Assembly (NCBI RefSeq): GCF_023823685.1
Contig: NZ_JAMXBF010000009.1
Location: 124,001 to 188,000 of the forward strand
DNA: 64,000 nucleotides
Direction: 5' to 3'
From: Pseudomonas subflava
Lineage (GTDB): Bacteria > Pseudomonadota > Gammaproteobacteria > Pseudomonadales > Pseudomonadaceae
In this document: piece after piece, positions 54,052-63,626 of the stretch
Position numbering within the stretch: the first letter of the stretch is position 1
How the letters are laid out: the number at the start of each line of letters is the position of its first letter
Translations under genes and position numbers: made by a program
The notes under the pieces: generated by a model
The model's input: the letters and a program-made list of their open reading frames with translations, nothing else
Databases searched by the model: none
Told to the model about the DNA's origin: nothing

Positions 54052-54710
54052 CCAATCGCACGCTGAATCTCGACGCCGCCCTCTATCAATACCTGCTCGA
54101 CGTCTCCCTGCGCGAGTCGCCGCTGCTGCAGCGCCTGCGCGAGGAGACCGCGCACTTGCCCGACTCCCGCTGGCAGATCGCCCCGGAGCAGGGCCAGTTC
54201 ATGGCGCTGCTGGTCCAGCTCAGCGGCGCGCGCAAGATGCTGGAGATCGGCACCTACACCGGGTACAGCGCCCTGTGCATGGCCCAGGCGGCGGGCGAGG
54301 ACGGACGCCTGATCTGCTGCGATCTGCAGGGCGACTACAATGCCATCGCCGAGCGTTACTGGCAGGAGGCCGGGCTGGCCGAGCGCATCGACCTGCGCCT
54401 GGCGCCCGCACTGGAGACGCTCAATGCGCTAGAGCGTGGCGGCCACGGCGAGAGCTTCGACCTGATCTTCATCGACGCCGACAAGGCCAACTACACGGTG
54501 TACCTGGAACACGCGCTGGTGCTGGCGCGCAAGGGCGGGCTGATCCTGTTCGACAATGTGCTGTGGAGCGGACGGGTGCTGGAGCAAAACTCGGACAGTG
54601 CCGACACCCGCGCCATCCAGGCGCTCAACCGCGGCCTGCGCCGCGACAACCGCGTCGACCTCAGTCTGTTGCCGCTGGGCGATGGCCTGACGATCTGCCG
54701 CAAGCGTTGA
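54048..54710 (+). CDS. Class I SAM-dependent O-methyltransferase (COMT-like, family 3)
   Basis: A 220-residue methyltransferase: MLEIGTYTGYSALCMAQA near residue 63 (SAM motif I), DLIFIDADKANYTVYLE near 140 (metal-site Asp residues) and LILFDNVLWSGRVL near 165. It matches the divalent-metal catechol/caffeoyl-CoA type; the substrate is unknown. It is translationally coupled to the NlpC/P60 gene before it. Confidence 0.88.
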   Translation: MTNRTLNLDAALYQYLLDVSLRESPLLQRLREETAHLPDSRWQIAPEQGQFMALLVQLSGARKMLEIGTYTGYSALCMAQAAGEDGRLICCDLQGDYNAIAERYWQEAGLAERIDLRLAPALETLNALERGGHGESFDLIFIDADKANYTVYLEHALVLARKGGLILFDNVLWSGRVLEQNSDSADTRAIQALNRGLRRDNRVDLSLLPLGDGLTICRKR

Positions 54711-54735
54711 TCCCCCGCAGGCGGTGCACACGAAT

Positions 54736-54860
54736 GTAGGGTGCGCCGTGCGCACCGTGCGAGGCCCCCGGATCGAGTGTGCCGTTGTCACGGTGTGTCG
54801 CGTGGGTCCAAGCCAGTCTGCCATCACCCCTGCTGTCATGGTGCGCACGGCGCACCCTAC
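54736..54860. repeat. Inverted pair of GTAGGGTGCGCCGTGCGCACC elements
   Basis: GTAGGGTGCGCCGTGCGCAC at 54736 and its exact inverted copy ending at 54860 enclose about 83 bases. It is the same family as 3000-3048, where the two arms are only eight bases apart. Confidence 0.8.
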
Positions 54861-54936
54861 GGCAAGCGCCGTACTCGGCTTTCGAGTGCGGTTATGAGGA
54901 GGGTACGCGGGACAGCAGCTATGGGATGATGCCGAC

Positions 54937-55257
54937 ATGCCCGAATTTATCCGCCTGCCGCCCCAGCCCGACGCCTGCGAACTCTGCGCTCGTCGGCTGC
55001 CGCTGACCCGCCACCACCTGATCCCCAAGGCGCTGCACGACAAGCCCTACGTGCAGAAGCGTTTCGCCAAGAGCGAGCGCATCACCGCCACCCTATGGGT
55101 GTGCCGCGCCTGCCACAACCAGATCCACAAGCTGTTCAGCGAGAAGGAGCTGGCGCTGACCTACAACAGCCGCGAGGCGCTGCTGGGCGACGAGCGCCTG
55201 CGCACCTTCGTCGCGTGGCTGGCGAGCAAGCCGGCCGGGTTCACGCCCCGGCCCTGA
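54937..55257 (+). CDS. Small HNH-type zinc protein
   Basis: A 106-residue protein with the HNH layout: CELCARR near residue 13, the HH of the catalytic core in TRHHLIPKALHD, and CRACHNQIHKLF near residue 56. Stand-alone HNH proteins of this size are common and mostly uncharacterised; it may be a nuclease or only DNA-binding. No partner gene (terminase, toxin) is adjacent. Confidence 0.75.
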   Translation: MPEFIRLPPQPDACELCARRLPLTRHHLIPKALHDKPYVQKRFAKSERITATLWVCRACHNQIHKLFSEKELALTYNSREALLGDERLRTFVAWLASKPAGFTPRP

Positions 55258-55260
55258 GCC

Positions 55261-55596
55261 TCAGGCGCCGGCCGCCATGGCCTCGCATTCCTCCACACAG
55301 CGCTGGCAGGCCTGGGCGCATTGCTGGCAGTGGTCGTGCTGGTGCTCGCCGCAGGCTTCGGCGCAGGCCTGGCAGGCCAGGGCGCAGAGTCGGCAGATCT
55401 CGTCAGCCAGTGGGCTGTCCCGGGCCATCAGGCGTACCGCCAGGCGACACAGGTCGGCGCAGTCGATGTCGCAGGAAATGCAGGTTGCCATGTGCTGCAC
55501 ATCGGGTTCCTTGAGGCAGGCGGCGGCGCAGGTCTCGCAGGCGATGGCGCAGGCGCTGCAGGCCTGGATGCAGGAGGCGTAGCGTTCACGGACCAT
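55261..55596 (-). CDS. Cytosolic copper-storage-like four-helix protein (Csp/DUF326)
   Basis: A 111-residue protein with 20 cysteines arranged in CxxxC and CxxC spacings (CIQACSACAIACETCAAAC; CISCDIDCADLC; CRLCALACQACAEAC; CQQCAQACQRCVEEC) on four predicted helices. This matches the Csp family that stores Cu(I) inside the bundle. There is no signal peptide, so it is the cytosolic Csp3 type. It starts about 120 bases from the riboswitch of the cobO operon and diverges from it. Confidence 0.87.
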   Translation of the reverse strand: MVRERYASCIQACSACAIACETCAAACLKEPDVQHMATCISCDIDCADLCRLAVRLMARDSPLADEICRLCALACQACAEACGEHQHDHCQQCAQACQRCVEECEAMAAGA

Positions 55597-55676
55597 GGGA
55601 TTCTCCTCGTTGGGGGTGTCCTGGTTGTGAGGCCGCGACGCCGCGCGGGTTCGACCCTTCTGCCCGGCGGTGCCGA

Positions 55677-55705
55677 TTGACCCTGGCGGACCCGGGCTCT
55701 AAGCT
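55677..55705 (+). promoter_or_regulatory. Candidate promoter of the cobO operon
   Basis: TTGACC (55677-55682), a 17-base spacer and TAAGCT (55700-55705) lie just before the riboswitch. The -10 match is weak. Confidence 0.35.
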
Positions 55706-55716
55706 GCGCGCCAGCC

Positions 55717-55901
55717 TCAGGTGCCCCGGCGCGCAGCGTTCGCGGGTGAAACAGGGAAGCCGGTCCATTTTCGGAAGACGCCGGCGCTGCCCCCGCAACG
55801 GTAGGTGAGTCAAGGGTCGCTCGACGCCACTGTGCTCCGGCATGGGAAGGCGCGATCCGCGGGTTCTACGGCCCGGCTCACGAGCCCGGAGACCGGCCTG
55901 T
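55717..55901 (+). promoter_or_regulatory. Cobalamin riboswitch upstream of the cobO operon
   Basis: CAGGTGCC near 55718, GGGAAGCCGGTCC at 55754, GGCGCTGCCCCCGCAACGGTA at 55783-55803, GCCACTG at 55826, GGGAAGGC at 55844, and the B12 box GAGCCCGGAGACCGGCC near 55883. It controls at least nine following genes. About 130 bases separate it from cobO. Confidence 0.95.
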
Positions 55902-56031
55902 CGCGATCCACGGCAGTGCGGCGGGCTCTGCGGTTGCAGGCCCCTGTGCCCGGCCACCGCCTTTCTTGCTCCTGCCCCCAATGAATGGCGCGCCCGCCCA
56001 AGCAGGCGCGCGTGGCCTTCCAGGAGCCCCC

Positions 56032-56643
56032 ATGAGCGAATCCGCCGAACGCGATGCCCGCCACCTGGCGCGCATGCAGCGTAAGAAGGCGCTGGTCGAC
56101 GAGAAGATCGCCCAGGCCCAGGACGAATACGGCCTGCTGCTGGTACACGCCGGCAACGGCAAGGGCAAGAGCAGCTCGGCCTTCGGCATGGTCGCCCGCG
56201 CCCTGGGCCACGGCATGAGGGTGGGCGTGGTGCAATTCATCAAGGGCGCTGCCAGCACCGGCGAGGAGGCCTTCTTCCTCCGCTTTCCCGACGAGGTACA
56301 GTGGTTCGTGATGGGCGAGGGCTTCACCTGGGAGACCCAGGATCGCCAGCGCGATATCGCCATGGCCGGCGAGGCCTGGGAGGTGGCGCGCCGCCTGCTG
56401 GCCGACGACAGCATCGGCCTGGTGGTGCTGGACGAGTTGAACATCGCACTCAAGCACGGCTACCTGCCCCTGGACCAGGTGCTCGCCGATATCGAGGCGC
56501 GCCCGCTGCTGCAGCACGTGGTGGTGACCGGCCGCGGTGCGCAGCCGCAGATGATCGAGGCGGCCGATACGGCGACCGAGATGACCCTGGTCAAGCACGC
56601 TTTCAAGGCCGGGGTTAAGGCCCAGAAGGGGGTCGAGTTTTGA
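56032..56643 (+). CDS. cobO: Cob(I)yrinic acid a,c-diamide adenosyltransferase
   Basis: A 203-residue CobA/CobO-type ATP:corrinoid adenosyltransferase. The P-loop GNGKGKSSSAFG lies near residue 42, VGVVQFIKG near 65, and LVVLDELNIALKHGY near 127. It adds the adenosyl group to Co(I) corrinoids. CAGGAG supports ATG 56032. First gene of the operon. Confidence 0.95.
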   Translation: MSESAERDARHLARMQRKKALVDEKIAQAQDEYGLLLVHAGNGKGKSSSAFGMVARALGHGMRVGVVQFIKGAASTGEEAFFLRFPDEVQWFVMGEGFTWETQDRQRDIAMAGEAWEVARRLLADDSIGLVVLDELNIALKHGYLPLDQVLADIEARPLLQHVVVTGRGAQPQMIEAADTATEMTLVKHAFKAGVKAQKGVEF

Positions 56644-56755
56644 TGTCCTCCCGCCCCCAGCACGCCTTGCGCGGTGTCAGCGGCACTTGCCGTACGGGTT
56701 TGTACTGTCTGCGTGCCGCTTCCTTGCGCACGACGCACTGGATGACGGGAGGCAT

Positions 56756-58048
56756 ATGAGTAGTCGCCAATGCCCGGCCCTGCTGATCGCCGCGCCCGCC
56801 TCCGGCCAGGGCAAAACCACCGTCACCGCCGCCCTGGCACGCCTGCACAGCCGCGCCGGCAAGCGCGTGCGGGTGTTCAAGTGCGGTCCGGACTTCCTCG
56901 ACCCGATGATCCTCGCCCGCGCCAGCGGCGCTCCGGTTTACCAGCTCGACCTGTGGATGGTCGGTGAGGAGGCGTGCCGGCGTCTGCTGTGGCAGGCGGC
57001 GGGGGAGGCCGACCTGATCCTGATCGAGGGCGTCATGGGCCTGTTCGATGGCGCGCCCTCGGCCGCCGACCTGGCCCGGCGTTTCGGCGTGCCGGTGCTG
57101 GGCGTGATCGACGCCGGCGCCATGGCCCAGACCTTCGGCGCGCTGGCCCACGGCCTGGCGCACTTCCAGGCCGACCTGCCGTTCGCCGGGGTGCTGGCCA
57201 ACCGCACCGGCAGCGAACGCCACAACGGCATCCTGCGCGACAGCCTGCCAGCCGGCATGCGCTGGTTCGGCGGCCTGCCGCGTTCCGCCGCGCTGGAGCT
57301 GCCGCGCCGTCACCTGGGGCTGATCCAGGCCGAGGAACTGGCCGATCTGGATATCCGCCTGGACGCCGCCGCCGATGCCTTGCTGGCCAGTGCCGGCGAG
57401 CTGCTGCCCGATCCGGTGAGCTTCGCCGCGCCGGTCGCACAGGCCATCGAGCCGCTGTTGAGCGGCGTGCGCATCGGCCTGGGCCGCGACACCAGCTTCG
57501 CCTTCCTCTATCAGGCCAACCTCGATCTGCTGCGCGCGCTGGGCGCCGAGCTGGTGTTCTTCTCGCCGCTGGCCGACCAGGCCTTGCCGGATGTGCACAG
57601 CCTGTACCTGCCCGGCGGCTATCCCGAGTTGCACCTGCAGGCCCTGGCCGGCAATCGCCCGATGCTGCAGGCGATCCGCGAGCATCAGGGCACCGGCAAG
57701 CCAGTCCTCGCCGAGTGCGGCGGCATGCTCTACCTGCTCGAGACGCTGACCGACAAGCAGGGCGAAAGCGCCGAGCTGCTCGGCCTGCTGCCGGGCAGCG
57801 CGCGCATGCAGCCGCGCCTCGCCGCCCTGGCGCTGCAACAGGTGGAGCTGCCAGAAGGCGCCCTGCGCGGGCATACTTATCACCATTCCGTGCTGGACTG
57901 CACCGAGGTGCCGCTGGCCCGTGGCGTTTGCCCGAACGGCAAGCCGGTGGCCGAGGCGGTGTATCGCCGCGGCCGCCTGACCGCCTCCTATATCCACTTC
58001 TACCTGCCGTCCAACCCCCGGGCGGCGGCCGAGCTACTGCTGCCATGA
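56756..58048 (+). CDS. cobB: Hydrogenobyrinic/cobyrinic acid a,c-diamide synthase
   Basis: A 430-residue glutamine-dependent amidotransferase. The N-terminal ATPase has APASGQGKTTVTAAL near residue 12; the C-terminal class I amidase has LYLPGGYPELH near 285 and the catalytic Cys in LAECGGMLYL near 322. It amidates the a and c side chains before cobalt insertion. GGGAGG is very close to ATG 56756. A 112-base gap after cobO holds nothing recognisable. Confidence 0.94.
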   Translation: MSSRQCPALLIAAPASGQGKTTVTAALARLHSRAGKRVRVFKCGPDFLDPMILARASGAPVYQLDLWMVGEEACRRLLWQAAGEADLILIEGVMGLFDGAPSAADLARRFGVPVLGVIDAGAMAQTFGALAHGLAHFQADLPFAGVLANRTGSERHNGILRDSLPAGMRWFGGLPRSAALELPRRHLGLIQAEELADLDIRLDAAADALLASAGELLPDPVSFAAPVAQAIEPLLSGVRIGLGRDTSFAFLYQANLDLLRALGAELVFFSPLADQALPDVHSLYLPGGYPELHLQALAGNRPMLQAIREHQGTGKPVLAECGGMLYLLETLTDKQGESAELLGLLPGSARMQPRLAALALQQVELPEGALRGHTYHHSVLDCTEVPLARGVCPNGKPVAEAVYRRGRLTASYIHFYLPSNPRAAAELLLP

Positions 58049-58695
58049 GTGACCACGCCTTCAGCCCCGACGAGCGCGCCGCGGTCTACCGCGCCATCGC
58101 CGAACGCCGCGACATGCGCCATTTCGCCGGTGGCGAGGTGGCGCCGGAGCTGTTGGCGCGCCTGCTGCAGGCAGCGCACCAGGCGCCCAGCGTCGGCCTG
58201 ATGCAGCCCTGGCGCTTTATCCGCATCACCCGGCCCGAGCTGAGAAACGCTATCCATGGCCTGGTCGAGGCCGAGCGGGTACGCACCGCCGAGGCCCTGG
58301 GCGAGCGCAGCGACGAGTTCATGCGGCTCAAGGTCGAGGGCATCCGCGACTGCGCCGAGCTGCTGGTGGCGGCACTGATGGATGGCCGCGAGGCCCACGT
58401 GTTCGGTCGTCGCACCCTGCCGCAGATGGACCTGGCCTCGCTCAGCTGCGCCATCCAGAACCTCTGGCTGGCGGCCCGCGCCGAAGGCCTGGGGCTGGGC
58501 TGGGTCTCGCTGTTCGACCCGCTCGAATTGGCCGACCTGCTCGGCATGCCGGCCGGCAGCCAGCCGGTGGCGGTGCTCTGCCTGGGCCCGGTCGCGGCGT
58601 TCTACGAGCAGCCGATGCTGGTGCAGGAGGGCTGGGCCCGCGAGCGCGAGCTCACCGAGCTGGTGTTCGCCGACCGCTGGGGGCAGTGCCCATGA
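58045..58695 (+). CDS. bluB: 5,6-dimethylbenzimidazole synthase
   Basis: A 216-residue nitroreductase-fold enzyme that fragments FMNH2 with O2 to form dimethylbenzimidazole, the lower ligand of B12. BluB-specific blocks: RRDMRHF near residue 22, [13 protein letters not shown] near 46, [13 protein letters not shown] near 150. O2 dependence fits the aerobic pathway. ATG overlaps the cobB stop (ATGA). Confidence 0.93.
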   Translation: MSDHAFSPDERAAVYRAIAERRDMRHFAGGEVAPELLARLLQAAHQAPSVGLMQPWRFIRITRPELRNAIHGLVEAERVRTAEALGERSDEFMRLKVEGIRDCAELLVAALMDGREAHVFGRRTLPQMDLASLSCAIQNLWLAARAEGLGLGWVSLFDPLELADLLGMPAGSQPVAVLCLGPVAAFYEQPMLVQEGWARERELTELVFADRWGQCP

Positions 58696-59597
58696 GCCTG
58701 GCGCTGTCCGCCCTGGCCGGCGTCGGCCTGGACGCCTGGCTCGGCGAGCCGCGGCGCTGGCACCCGCTGGTGGGCTTCGGCGCGCTGGCGACGCGTATCG
58801 AACAGCGCCTCAATGCCGGCGGTCGCGGCTGGCGCAGTCATGGCGTCAGCGGCTGGTGCCTGGCGGTGCTGCCGGCAGTGGCGCTGGCCTGGCTGCTGAG
58901 CCTTGGCGAGCTGGGTTGGCTGGTCGATATCCTCGCCCTGTATTTCGCGGTCGGCCTGAAGAGCCTCGGCCAGCACGCGCTGCCGGTGGCCCAGGCGCTG
59001 CGCCTGGGCGATCTGCCGCAGGCGCGCCGGCGGGTCGGCTACCTGGTCAGCCGGCGTACCGCCGAGCTGGACGCCACCGGCGTGGCCCGCGCCGGCACTG
59101 AGTCGGTACTGGAGAACGGCTCCGACGCGGTGTTCGCCGCGCTGTTCTGGTTCTGCCTGCTGGGCGCGCCCGGCGTGGTGCTGTATCGCCTGAGCAACAC
59201 CCTGGATGCAATGTGGGGCTATCGCAACGAGCGCTTCGAGCGCTTCGGCTGGGCCGCCGCGCGCATCGACGACATCCTCAATTACATGCCCGCTCGGCTG
59301 GTGGCGCTGACCTATGCGCTGCTAGGGCGTACCACCCTGGCCCTGCGTTGCTGGCGGCGCCAGGCGCCGCAGTGGGACAGCCCCAACGCCGGCCCGGTGA
59401 TGGCCGCCGGCGCCGGCGCGCTGGCCGTCAGCCTCGGTGGCGCGGCGGTGTACCACGGCGTGGAGGAGCAGCGCCCGCAGCTCGGCGAGGGCGCGCCGCC
59501 ACGGGCCCGCGACATCGAGCGGGCGCTGAATCTGGTACATGGCGGCGTGGCCCTGTGGCTGCTGACCCTGATTCTGGGAGGGCTGTACCTTGCTTGA
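58692..59597 (+). CDS. cobD: Adenosylcobinamide-phosphate synthase (CbiB/CobD)
   Basis: A 301-residue membrane protein with four to five helices that joins the aminopropanol arm to adenosylcobyric acid. Family blocks: [18 protein letters not shown] near the start, [34 protein letters not shown] near 120, and [15 protein letters not shown] near 165. ATG overlaps the bluB stop. Confidence 0.94.
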   Translation: MSLALSALAGVGLDAWLGEPRRWHPLVGFGALATRIEQRLNAGGRGWRSHGVSGWCLAVLPAVALAWLLSLGELGWLVDILALYFAVGLKSLGQHALPVAQALRLGDLPQARRRVGYLVSRRTAELDATGVARAGTESVLENGSDAVFAALFWFCLLGAPGVVLYRLSNTLDAMWGYRNERFERFGWAAARIDDILNYMPARLVALTYALLGRTTLALRCWRRQAPQWDSPNAGPVMAAGAGALAVSLGGAAVYHGVEEQRPQLGEGAPPRARDIERALNLVHGGVALWLLTLILGGLYLA

Positions 59598-60576
59598 CCA
59601 CGGCGGCCGCCTGCGCGCGGCGGCGCAGCGCTACGGCATCGCCGTGGCCGACTGGCTCGACCTGTCCACCGGCATCGCCCCCTACGGTTGGCCGCTGCCG
59701 GCCATTCCCGAGTCCGTCTGGCAGCGCCTGCCCGAGCCCGACGACGGTCTCGAGGCGCTGGCCCGCGACTACTACGGCGCCGCCGCGCTGCTGCCGGTGG
59801 CCGGCTCCCAGGCAGCGATCCAGGCGCTGCCGCGGCTGCGCCGGCCCGGATTGCGGGTCGCGGTGCTGGCGCCGGCCTATGCCGAGCACGCGGAGGCCTG
59901 GCGCCGCGAGGGGCATCTGGTGCAGGAGCTGGGCGAGGGCGCGCTGGATCGCTCGCTGGACCGCTTCGACGTGGTGCTGGTGGTCAATCCGAACAACCCG
60001 ACCGGGCGGTTGATCGAGCGCGAGCGCCTCCTCGACTGGCATACGCGCCTGGCCGCCCGCGGCGGCTGGCTGTTGGTCGACGAGGCCTTCATGGACTGCA
60101 CGCCGGAGCACAGCCTGGCGGCCTACAGCCAGCGGCCGGGGCTGATCGTGCTGCGCTCGTTCGGCAAGTTCTTCGGCCTGGCCGGCATTCGCCTGGGCTT
60201 CGCCCTGGCCGAGGAAGGGCTGCTCGAACAGCTCGCCGCGCAGCTCGGCCCCTGGGCGGTGAGCGGCCCGGCGCGGGCGGTGGCCGCGGCGCTGCTCGCT
60301 GATGTCGAGGGCCAGCAGCGCCAGCGTGAGTGCCTGCGCGTCGACGGCCTGCGTTTGGCCGTGCTGCTCAGCGAGCACGGCCTGGCCCCGGCCGGCGGCA
60401 CCGCGCTGTTCCAGTTGGTCGGGCACTACCAGGCCGTCGGCCTGCATGGCTATTTCGCCCGCCGCGGCATTCTCCTGCGCCTGTTCGCCGAGATCCGCTG
60501 CCTGCGCTTCGGCCTGCCCGGCGACGAGGCCGGTTGGCAGCGTCTGGAGCAGGCGCTGAAGGACATGCCGCGATGA
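59590..60576 (+). CDS. cobC: Threonine-phosphate decarboxylase (CobC/CobD type)
   Basis: A 328-residue class I/II PLP aminotransferase-fold enzyme giving (R)-1-aminopropan-2-ol phosphate. It has [10 protein letters not shown] near residue 135, [10 protein letters not shown] near 160 and the PLP Lys in [15 protein letters not shown] near 192. The start is TTG 59590, overlapping the cobD 3' end by eight bases; no better start is seen. The name follows P. denitrificans use. Confidence 0.92.
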   Translation: MLDHGGRLRAAAQRYGIAVADWLDLSTGIAPYGWPLPAIPESVWQRLPEPDDGLEALARDYYGAAALLPVAGSQAAIQALPRLRRPGLRVAVLAPAYAEHAEAWRREGHLVQELGEGALDRSLDRFDVVLVVNPNNPTGRLIERERLLDWHTRLAARGGWLLVDEAFMDCTPEHSLAAYSQRPGLIVLRSFGKFFGLAGIRLGFALAEEGLLEQLAAQLGPWAVSGPARAVAAALLADVEGQQRQRECLRVDGLRLAVLLSEHGLAPAGGTALFQLVGHYQAVGLHGYFARRGILLRLFAEIRCLRFGLPGDEAGWQRLEQALKDMPR

Positions 60577-62042
60577 GCCGCACGGCAAGGCCCGCCACCC
60601 TGATGATCCAGGGCACCACCTCTGACGCCGGCAAGAGCACGCTGGTGACGGCGCTGTGTCGCTGGTTCAAGCGCCAGGGTGTGAGCGTCGTGCCGTTCAA
60701 GCCGCAGAACATGGCGCTGAACAGCGCGGTGACTGCTGATGGCGGCGAGATCGGCCGCGCCCAGGCGGTACAGGCCCAGGCCGCGGGGCTGGCGCCACAC
60801 ACCGATATGAACCCGGTGCTGCTCAAACCCAACTCCGACACCGGCGCCCAGGTGATCATCCAGGGCCGCGCCATCGGCAACATGAACGCCGTGGCCTACC
60901 ACGACTACAAGTGCGTCGCCCGCGAGGCGGTGCTCGAGTCCCACGCCCGCCTTGCCGCGCAATACCCGGCGGTGATGGTGGAAGGCGCCGGCTCGCCGGC
61001 CGAGATCAACCTGCGTGCCGGCGACATCGCCAACATGGGCTTCGCCGAGGCGGTGGACTGCCCGGTACTGCTGATCGCCGATATCGACAAGGGCGGCGTG
61101 TTCGCCCACCTGGTCGGCACGCTGGAGCTGCTGTCGCCGAGCGAGCAGGCGCGGGTCAAGGGCTTCGTGATCAACCGATTCCGCGGCGATATCGCCCTGC
61201 TGCAGCCGGGCCTGGACTGGCTGGAAGAGCGCACCGGCAAGCCGGTGCTCGGCGTGCTGCCGTACCTAATGGACTTCCACCTGGAGGCCGAGGACGCGGT
61301 GCAGGTGCTGCAGCCGGACAAGGAGCGCGATGCGCTGCGCGTCGCCGTGCCGGTGTTGCCGCGCATCAGCAACCACACCGACTTCGACCCGCTGCGCCTG
61401 CATCCGCAGGTAGACCTGCAGTTCATCGGCCCCAGCCAGGCGATCCCGCCGGCCGACCTGATCATCCTGCCCGGCTCGAAGAGCGTACGCGCCGACCTGG
61501 CGCGCCTGCGTGAGCATGGCTGGGATGCGGCCATCGCCCGCCACCTGCGCTACGGCGGCAAGGTGCTCGGCATCTGCGGCGGCCTGCAGATGCTCGGCAC
61601 GCGCATCGACGACCCGCGAGGCCTGGAAGGGCCTGCCGGCAGCAGCGCAGGCCTCGGCCTGCTCGACTACGCCACCGTGCTAGAGCCGGAGAAGCAGCTG
61701 CGCAATGTGCGCGGGAGTCTGAGCCTGGGTGAGCTGGAGGTCAGCGGCTACGAGATCCACGCAGGGGTCAGCTCCGGCCCGGCGCTGGACACGCCCGCCG
61801 TGCGCCTGGACGATGGCCGCGCCGATGGCGCCATCAGCGCCGACGGCCAGGTCATGGCCACCTACCTGCACGGCCTGTTCGAGCAGCCGGCCGCCTGCGC
61901 CGCGCTGCTGCGCTGGGCCGGCCTGCGCGAGGCACGCCAGGTGGATTACCATGCGCGCCGCGAACGAGATATCGAGCGCCTGGCCGACCTGGTCGAGGCG
62001 CATCTGGATACCCGCCTGCTCCGCGAGCTGTGCGGCCTGTAA
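60573..62042 (+). CDS. cobQ: Cobyric acid synthase
   Basis: A 489-residue glutamine amidotransferase adding the remaining four amides. N-terminal ATPase: [20 protein letters not shown] near residue 11; [10 protein letters not shown] near 42; C-terminal amidase: [14 protein letters not shown] near 330 with the active Cys. ATG overlaps the previous stop. Confidence 0.96.
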   Translation: MSRTARPATLMIQGTTSDAGKSTLVTALCRWFKRQGVSVVPFKPQNMALNSAVTADGGEIGRAQAVQAQAAGLAPHTDMNPVLLKPNSDTGAQVIIQGRAIGNMNAVAYHDYKCVAREAVLESHARLAAQYPAVMVEGAGSPAEINLRAGDIANMGFAEAVDCPVLLIADIDKGGVFAHLVGTLELLSPSEQARVKGFVINRFRGDIALLQPGLDWLEERTGKPVLGVLPYLMDFHLEAEDAVQVLQPDKERDALRVAVPVLPRISNHTDFDPLRLHPQVDLQFIGPSQAIPPADLIILPGSKSVRADLARLREHGWDAAIARHLRYGGKVLGICGGLQMLGTRIDDPRGLEGPAGSSAGLGLLDYATVLEPEKQLRNVRGSLSLGELEVSGYEIHAGVSSGPALDTPAVRLDDGRADGAISADGQVMATYLHGLFEQPAACAALLRWAGLREARQVDYHARRERDIERLADLVEAHLDTRLLRELCGL

Positions 62043-62052
62043 GAGGCAAACC

Positions 62053-62574
62053 ATGCTCGAACTGATCCTCGGCGGCGCCCGCTCCGGCAAGAGCCGCCTG
62101 GCCGAGAAGCTGGCCGTGCAGAGCGGCCTGGCCGTGACCTATATCGCTACCAGCCAGGCGCTGGACGGCGAGATGAGCGCGCGCATCCAGCACCACCGTC
62201 AGCGCCGTCCGGCCGACTGGGGCCTGGTGGAGGAGCCTCTCGAACTGGCCCGCGCCCTGCGCGACAATGCCGCCCCCGAGCGCTGCCTGCTGGTCGACTG
62301 CCTGACCCTGTGGCTGACCAACCTGCTGATGCTGGAGGACGAGACCCGCCTGGCCATGCAGCGCGATGCCTTCCTCGAGGCGCTGGGCGAACTGCCCGGG
62401 CGTATCATCCTGGTCAGCAACGAGACCGGCCTGGGCGTGGTGCCGCTGGGCGAGCTGACCCGCCGCTATGTCGACGAGGCCGGCTGGCTGCACCAGGCCG
62501 TGGCCGAGCGCGCCGCGCGCGTGCAATTCTGCGTCGCCGGCCTGCCCATGCTGCTCAAAGGAGAGACGCTATGA
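62053..62574 (+). CDS. cobP: Adenosylcobinamide kinase/guanylyltransferase
   Basis: A 173-residue bifunctional enzyme (CobP/CobU): P-loop [15 protein letters not shown] near residue 7, the family's [13 protein letters not shown] near 30 and [10 protein letters not shown] near 48, and [11 protein letters not shown] near 117. It phosphorylates and then activates adenosylcobinamide with GTP. Its stop overlaps the cobT ATG. Confidence 0.95.
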   Translation: MLELILGGARSGKSRLAEKLAVQSGLAVTYIATSQALDGEMSARIQHHRQRRPADWGLVEEPLELARALRDNAAPERCLLVDCLTLWLTNLLMLEDETRLAMQRDAFLEALGELPGRIILVSNETGLGVVPLGELTRRYVDEAGWLHQAVAERAARVQFCVAGLPMLLKGETL

Positions 62575-63626
62575 CCGCTTCACCCTGGTGGCAGCAGCCT
62601 TGCCGCCAGCCCGACGCCGCCGCCGAGGCCGCCGCCCTGGCGCGCCAGGCGCAACTGACCAAACCGACCGGCGCCCTCGGCGCGCTGGAGGCGCTGGCCG
62701 TGCGCCTGGCCGCGCTGCAGGGGCATGAGAAGCCTGCCGTCCGCAGCCCGCAGCTGGTGTTGTTCGCCGGCGACCACGGGGTGGTCGCCGAGGGCGTGTC
62801 GGCTTACCCGCAGGCGGTGACCGCGCAGATGCTCGGCAACTTCGTCGCCGGCGGCGCCGCCGTCAGCGTGCTGGCTCGCGAGCAGGGCGTGCCGCTGCGG
62901 CTGGTCGACCTGGGTACGGTGAATCTCGATCTGGAACTGCCCGGCGTACGCCACCTGCGCCTCGGCGCCGGCACCGCCAATTTCGCCGTCGAGCCGGCGA
63001 TGACGGCCGAGCAGTGCGCCGCCGCGCTGCAGGCCGGGCGTGATGCGGTGCAGGAGGCGCTGGCCTCAGGCTGCGACCTGCTGCTGGCCGGCGAGATGGG
63101 CATCGGCAATACCAGCGCCGCCACGGCCCTGGCCTGCGCCCTGAGTGATCTCACGCCGGGTCATTTGACCGGCCCCGGCACCGGGCTGAACGGCGCCGGC
63201 GTCAGCCACAAACAGGCGGTGATCGAGCGCGCCCTGGTCCTGCATGGCGCGGCGCTTGCCGATCCCTTTGAGGCGCTGCGCCGGGTCGGCGGCTTCGAGC
63301 TGGCGGCACTCGCCGGTGCCTATCTGGCCTGTGCCCAGGCCGGCATTCCGGCCGTGGTCGACGGCTTTATCTGCAGCGCGGCGGCCCTGTGCGCCGTGCG
63401 CCTGAATCCTGGCGTGCAGCCCTGGCTGCTGTTCGCCCATGCCGGCGCCGAGCCGGGCCACGCAGCACTGCTGGCCGAGCTCGATGCCGCACCACTGCTC
63501 GACCTGGGCCTGCGCCTGGGCGAGGGCAGCGGTGCCGCGCTGGCGCTGCCCCTGATCAAACTGGCCTGCGCGCTGCACGGCGGCATGGCTACCTTTTCTG
63601 AAGCTCTGGTTGAGGACAAACAATGA
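62571..63626 (+). CDS. cobT: Nicotinate-nucleotide-dimethylbenzimidazole phosphoribosyltransferase
   Basis: A 351-residue CobT (Salmonella naming; CobU in P. denitrificans) that makes alpha-ribazole phosphate from dimethylbenzimidazole. It shows [19 protein letters not shown] near residue 62, [18 protein letters not shown] near 171 and the catalytic Glu in SEALVEDK at the C-terminus. It is not the chelatase subunit CobT. ATG overlaps the cobP stop. Confidence 0.95.
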   Translation: MTASPWWQQPCRQPDAAAEAAALARQAQLTKPTGALGALEALAVRLAALQGHEKPAVRSPQLVLFAGDHGVVAEGVSAYPQAVTAQMLGNFVAGGAAVSVLAREQGVPLRLVDLGTVNLDLELPGVRHLRLGAGTANFAVEPAMTAEQCAAALQAGRDAVQEALASGCDLLLAGEMGIGNTSAATALACALSDLTPGHLTGPGTGLNGAGVSHKQAVIERALVLHGAALADPFEALRRVGGFELAALAGAYLACAQAGIPAVVDGFICSAAALCAVRLNPGVQPWLLFAHAGAEPGHAALLAELDAAPLLDLGLRLGEGSGAALALPLIKLACALHGGMATFSEALVEDKQ

